Source: Gammaproteobacteria bacterium (GTDB lineage: Bacteria > Pseudomonadota > Gammaproteobacteria > Coxiellales > Coxiellaceae). From it: DNA of 7,776 bases. Under the pieces are notes generated by a model. The model did no database searches, was not told the origin of the DNA, and was given only the letters and a program-made list of their open reading frames with translations. Positions within the stretch are counted from its first letter, which is position 1. Each line of letters starts with the position of its first letter. Of the stretch, positions 6,988 to 7,776 are shown in pieces. Location: NCBI GenBank assembly GCA_021774015.1, contig JAJFJO010000311.1:1-7776 (forward strand). The letters run 5' to 3'. Position numbers and translations under genes: made by a program.

Positions 6988-7629
6988 TTACCCATCTTTG
7001 AATAAACGCTCAATATTCCCAGGGAAATTTTCAACGGCTTCCGGGAAGTTTTCTAGAGTTTCTTTAGGGTGTGTGGCTACATATGGTATTGCGTTTGCCA
7101 TTGCCTCAAGCCCAGAAACACCGCCTGCAACGCCTGCAAGGTCAGACTCACTTAGCGCACCACCAGAGATCTGGGGTGGGGGAATGTTAATATGAATATC
7201 AGTGGCACTATTCTCATAAAGTTTTATACAGGCCTTATCTTTTATTTCGCTGCCAGTTACTTGGTTAAAAACACTACTAGGATCAGTTTTTAATTGTTGC
7301 ATAAATTCCTTATCGGACCACGCACGCTCAGCAACGAGTTGTTGCAATAGGATGTCATCGTCATTGACTGCTTCTGTGCGATCGACAAACATTTTTCGAA
7401 AATAATTGCCTAGTGATTTATTTGTATGAAGCAAATCTTGTATTGCCTCGGGGCTTGGTGGCAACAAAAAGTTAAAATGTGTATTGTCACATTTATGAAA
7501 ATGCACATTTACTTTGCCCTCTAAGCCAACGTCAGAAATTTCTTCGAATAGCGTTGTCGGGTCATTTTCACGTTCTGGATGCTCAGATAGTATTTCAGCA
7601 AATTTTAATTCAATAGCACTAAAAAACAT
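6988..7629 (-). CDS. NHLP-leader (nitrile hydratase-type) precursor-like protein with duplicated leader domain and Cys-free tail
   Basis: This 213-residue protein appears to be built like a RiPP precursor with a nitrile hydratase-type leader. Residues 98-170 carry the hallmarks: LVAERAWSDKEFMQQLKTDP, an IKLYENSATDIHINIPPP strand region, then LSESDLAGVAGG, close to the family end motif LSxxELxAVAGG. Cleavage after Gly170 would free 43 residues. Residues 8-60 look like a second, degenerate copy: NDPTTLFEEI matches TDPSSVFNQV, and VNVHFHKCDNTHFNFLLPP matches the later strand and proline block. The only cysteines, Cys47 and Cys134, lie in the leader halves, so the tail cannot form lanthionines or thiazoles. 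The tail holds three 7-residue repeats (191-211). A perfect AAGGAG precedes the ATG. The gene follows another on the same strand and converges on fadH across 16 bp. No modifying enzyme or transporter is in view, so a non-RiPP role remains possible. Confidence 0.82.
   Translation of the reverse strand: MFFSAIELKFAEILSEHPERENDPTTLFEEISDVGLEGKVNVHFHKCDNTHFNFLLPPSPEAIQDLLHTNKSLGNYFRKMFVDRTEAVNDDDILLQQLVAERAWSDKEFMQQLKTDPSSVFNQVTGSEIKDKACIKLYENSATDIHINIPPPQISGGALSESDLAGVAGGVSGLEAMANAIPYVATHPKETLENFPEAVENFPGNIERLFKDG
6997..7059 (-). repeat. Three heptad repeats in the tail of the NHLP-like protein
   Basis: Residues 191-211 read as three 7-residue units, TLENFPE, AVENFPG and NIERLFK, with the pattern x-(L/V/I)-E-(N/R)-(F/L)-(P/F)-x. 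The first two are also alike in DNA: GGGAAATTTTC (7022-7032) and GGGAAGTTTTC (7043-7053) lie exactly 21 bp apart with one change. This suggests a small internal duplication; the third unit is diverged. Confidence 0.65.
7120..7125 (-). other. Predicted double-glycine leader cleavage site
   Basis: These codons encode Gly169-Gly170 of the NHLP-like protein, the end of LSESDLAGVAGG. In characterised precursors with this leader class, a C39-type peptidase domain, usually fused to an ABC exporter, cuts after the Gly-Gly. The site is predicted from motif only; the earlier SGG at residues 155-157 lies before the motif and is less likely. Confidence 0.6.
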
Positions 7630-7634
7630 ACTTA

Positions 7635-7776
7635 TTACTCCTTAAATATTTCACGTATACCTTCTTCCAGCAATACACCAGCATCTAAACCACCTTTATT
7701 TGCTCTTGAAACTGCATTAATATACTCAGCGTCACTGTCATAAAGGCTTTTATTAGGTACAACAGCAACACCACCC
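7635..7776 (-). CDS. Second precursor-like protein, C-terminal 46 residues (partial)
   Basis: The reverse-strand frame is open from the window edge to TAA at 7637-7635. It gives 46 residues that begin GGVAVVPNKSLYD and end GVLLEEGIREIFKE. The gene start is outside the window. The visible part begins with Gly-Gly, as would be expected just before the mature tail of an NHLP-type precursor. The 44 residues after it are nearly the same length as the 43-residue tail of the next gene. The ends also agree: GIREIFKE here against NIERLFKDG there. Like its neighbour, it has no cysteine. The stop lies only 5 nt before the next ATG, so the two genes form one transcription unit. The coding call is fairly safe; membership in the same precursor family is inference from a short fragment. 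Confidence 0.7.
   Translation of the reverse strand, partial: GGVAVVPNKSLYDSDAEYINAVSRANKGGLDAGVLLEEGIREIFKE
7638..7643 (-). promoter_or_regulatory. Ribosome-binding site of the NHLP-like gene inside the upstream gene's 3' end
   Basis: AAGGAG on the reverse strand lies 8 nt before the ATG at 7629 and forms the last two codons (Lys-Glu) of the upstream reading frame, just before its TAA. It is a full-consensus Shine-Dalgarno, fixes the start at 7629, and implies coupled translation of the two genes. Confidence 0.8.

Noticed and set aside
7156..7164. Ser-Gly-Gly (residues 155-157) as an alternative leader cleavage site
   Set aside because: It comes before the LSESDLAGVAGG motif; the canonical site is the Gly-Gly that ends that motif.
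6950..7195. Forward open frame opposite the NHLP-like gene
   Set aside because: Antisense shadow; it overlaps the fadH end and the - strand gene, which has a full Shine-Dalgarno and recognisable motifs.

Overview
The window looks like chromosome from a gammaproteobacterium of moderate to low GC. The order atpA-atpG-atpD-atpC followed directly by glmU is typical of that class. The AtpG, AtpD, GlmU and FadH proteins agree in length and key residues with their well-known enterobacterial relatives. The genus cannot be named from the sequence alone.

Layout: positions 1-2894 hold the end of atpA and complete atpG, atpD and atpC, all on the + strand and closely spaced. They encode alpha (C-terminus only), gamma, beta and epsilon of the F1 part of ATP synthase. 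The operon seems to run on into glmU (2925-4310), the bifunctional enzyme that makes UDP-GlcNAc for peptidoglycan and lipopolysaccharide. Behind glmU lies a GC-rich tandem repeat with a 53-bp period (about 4317-4440). A probable promoter and an orphan gene for a small exported protein with six cysteines follow (4505-4861). Next comes a full-length 2,4-dienoyl-CoA reductase, fadH (4938-6971), which acts in beta-oxidation of unsaturated fatty acids.

The right end is the unusual part. On the - strand, converging on fadH with only 16 bp between the stop codons, is a 213-residue protein whose second half reads like a nitrile-hydratase-type leader peptide (NHLP). That is the leader class used by some ribosomally made, post-translationally modified peptides (RiPPs). 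It has a canonical end motif (LSESDLAGVAGG) and a 43-residue tail, and its N-terminal half looks like a second, degenerate copy of the leader domain. The tail has no cysteine and contains three 7-residue repeats. Immediately upstream, in the same operon, a second gene enters the window. Its visible 46 C-terminal residues begin with Gly-Gly and end in a motif close to that of the first protein. This suggests a tandem set of NHLP-type precursor-like proteins whose modification or export genes, if any, lie beyond position 7776.

The housekeeping genes are secure calls. The RiPP-like reading of the right end is inference from motifs. The small cysteine-rich protein and the tandem repeat have no assigned function.
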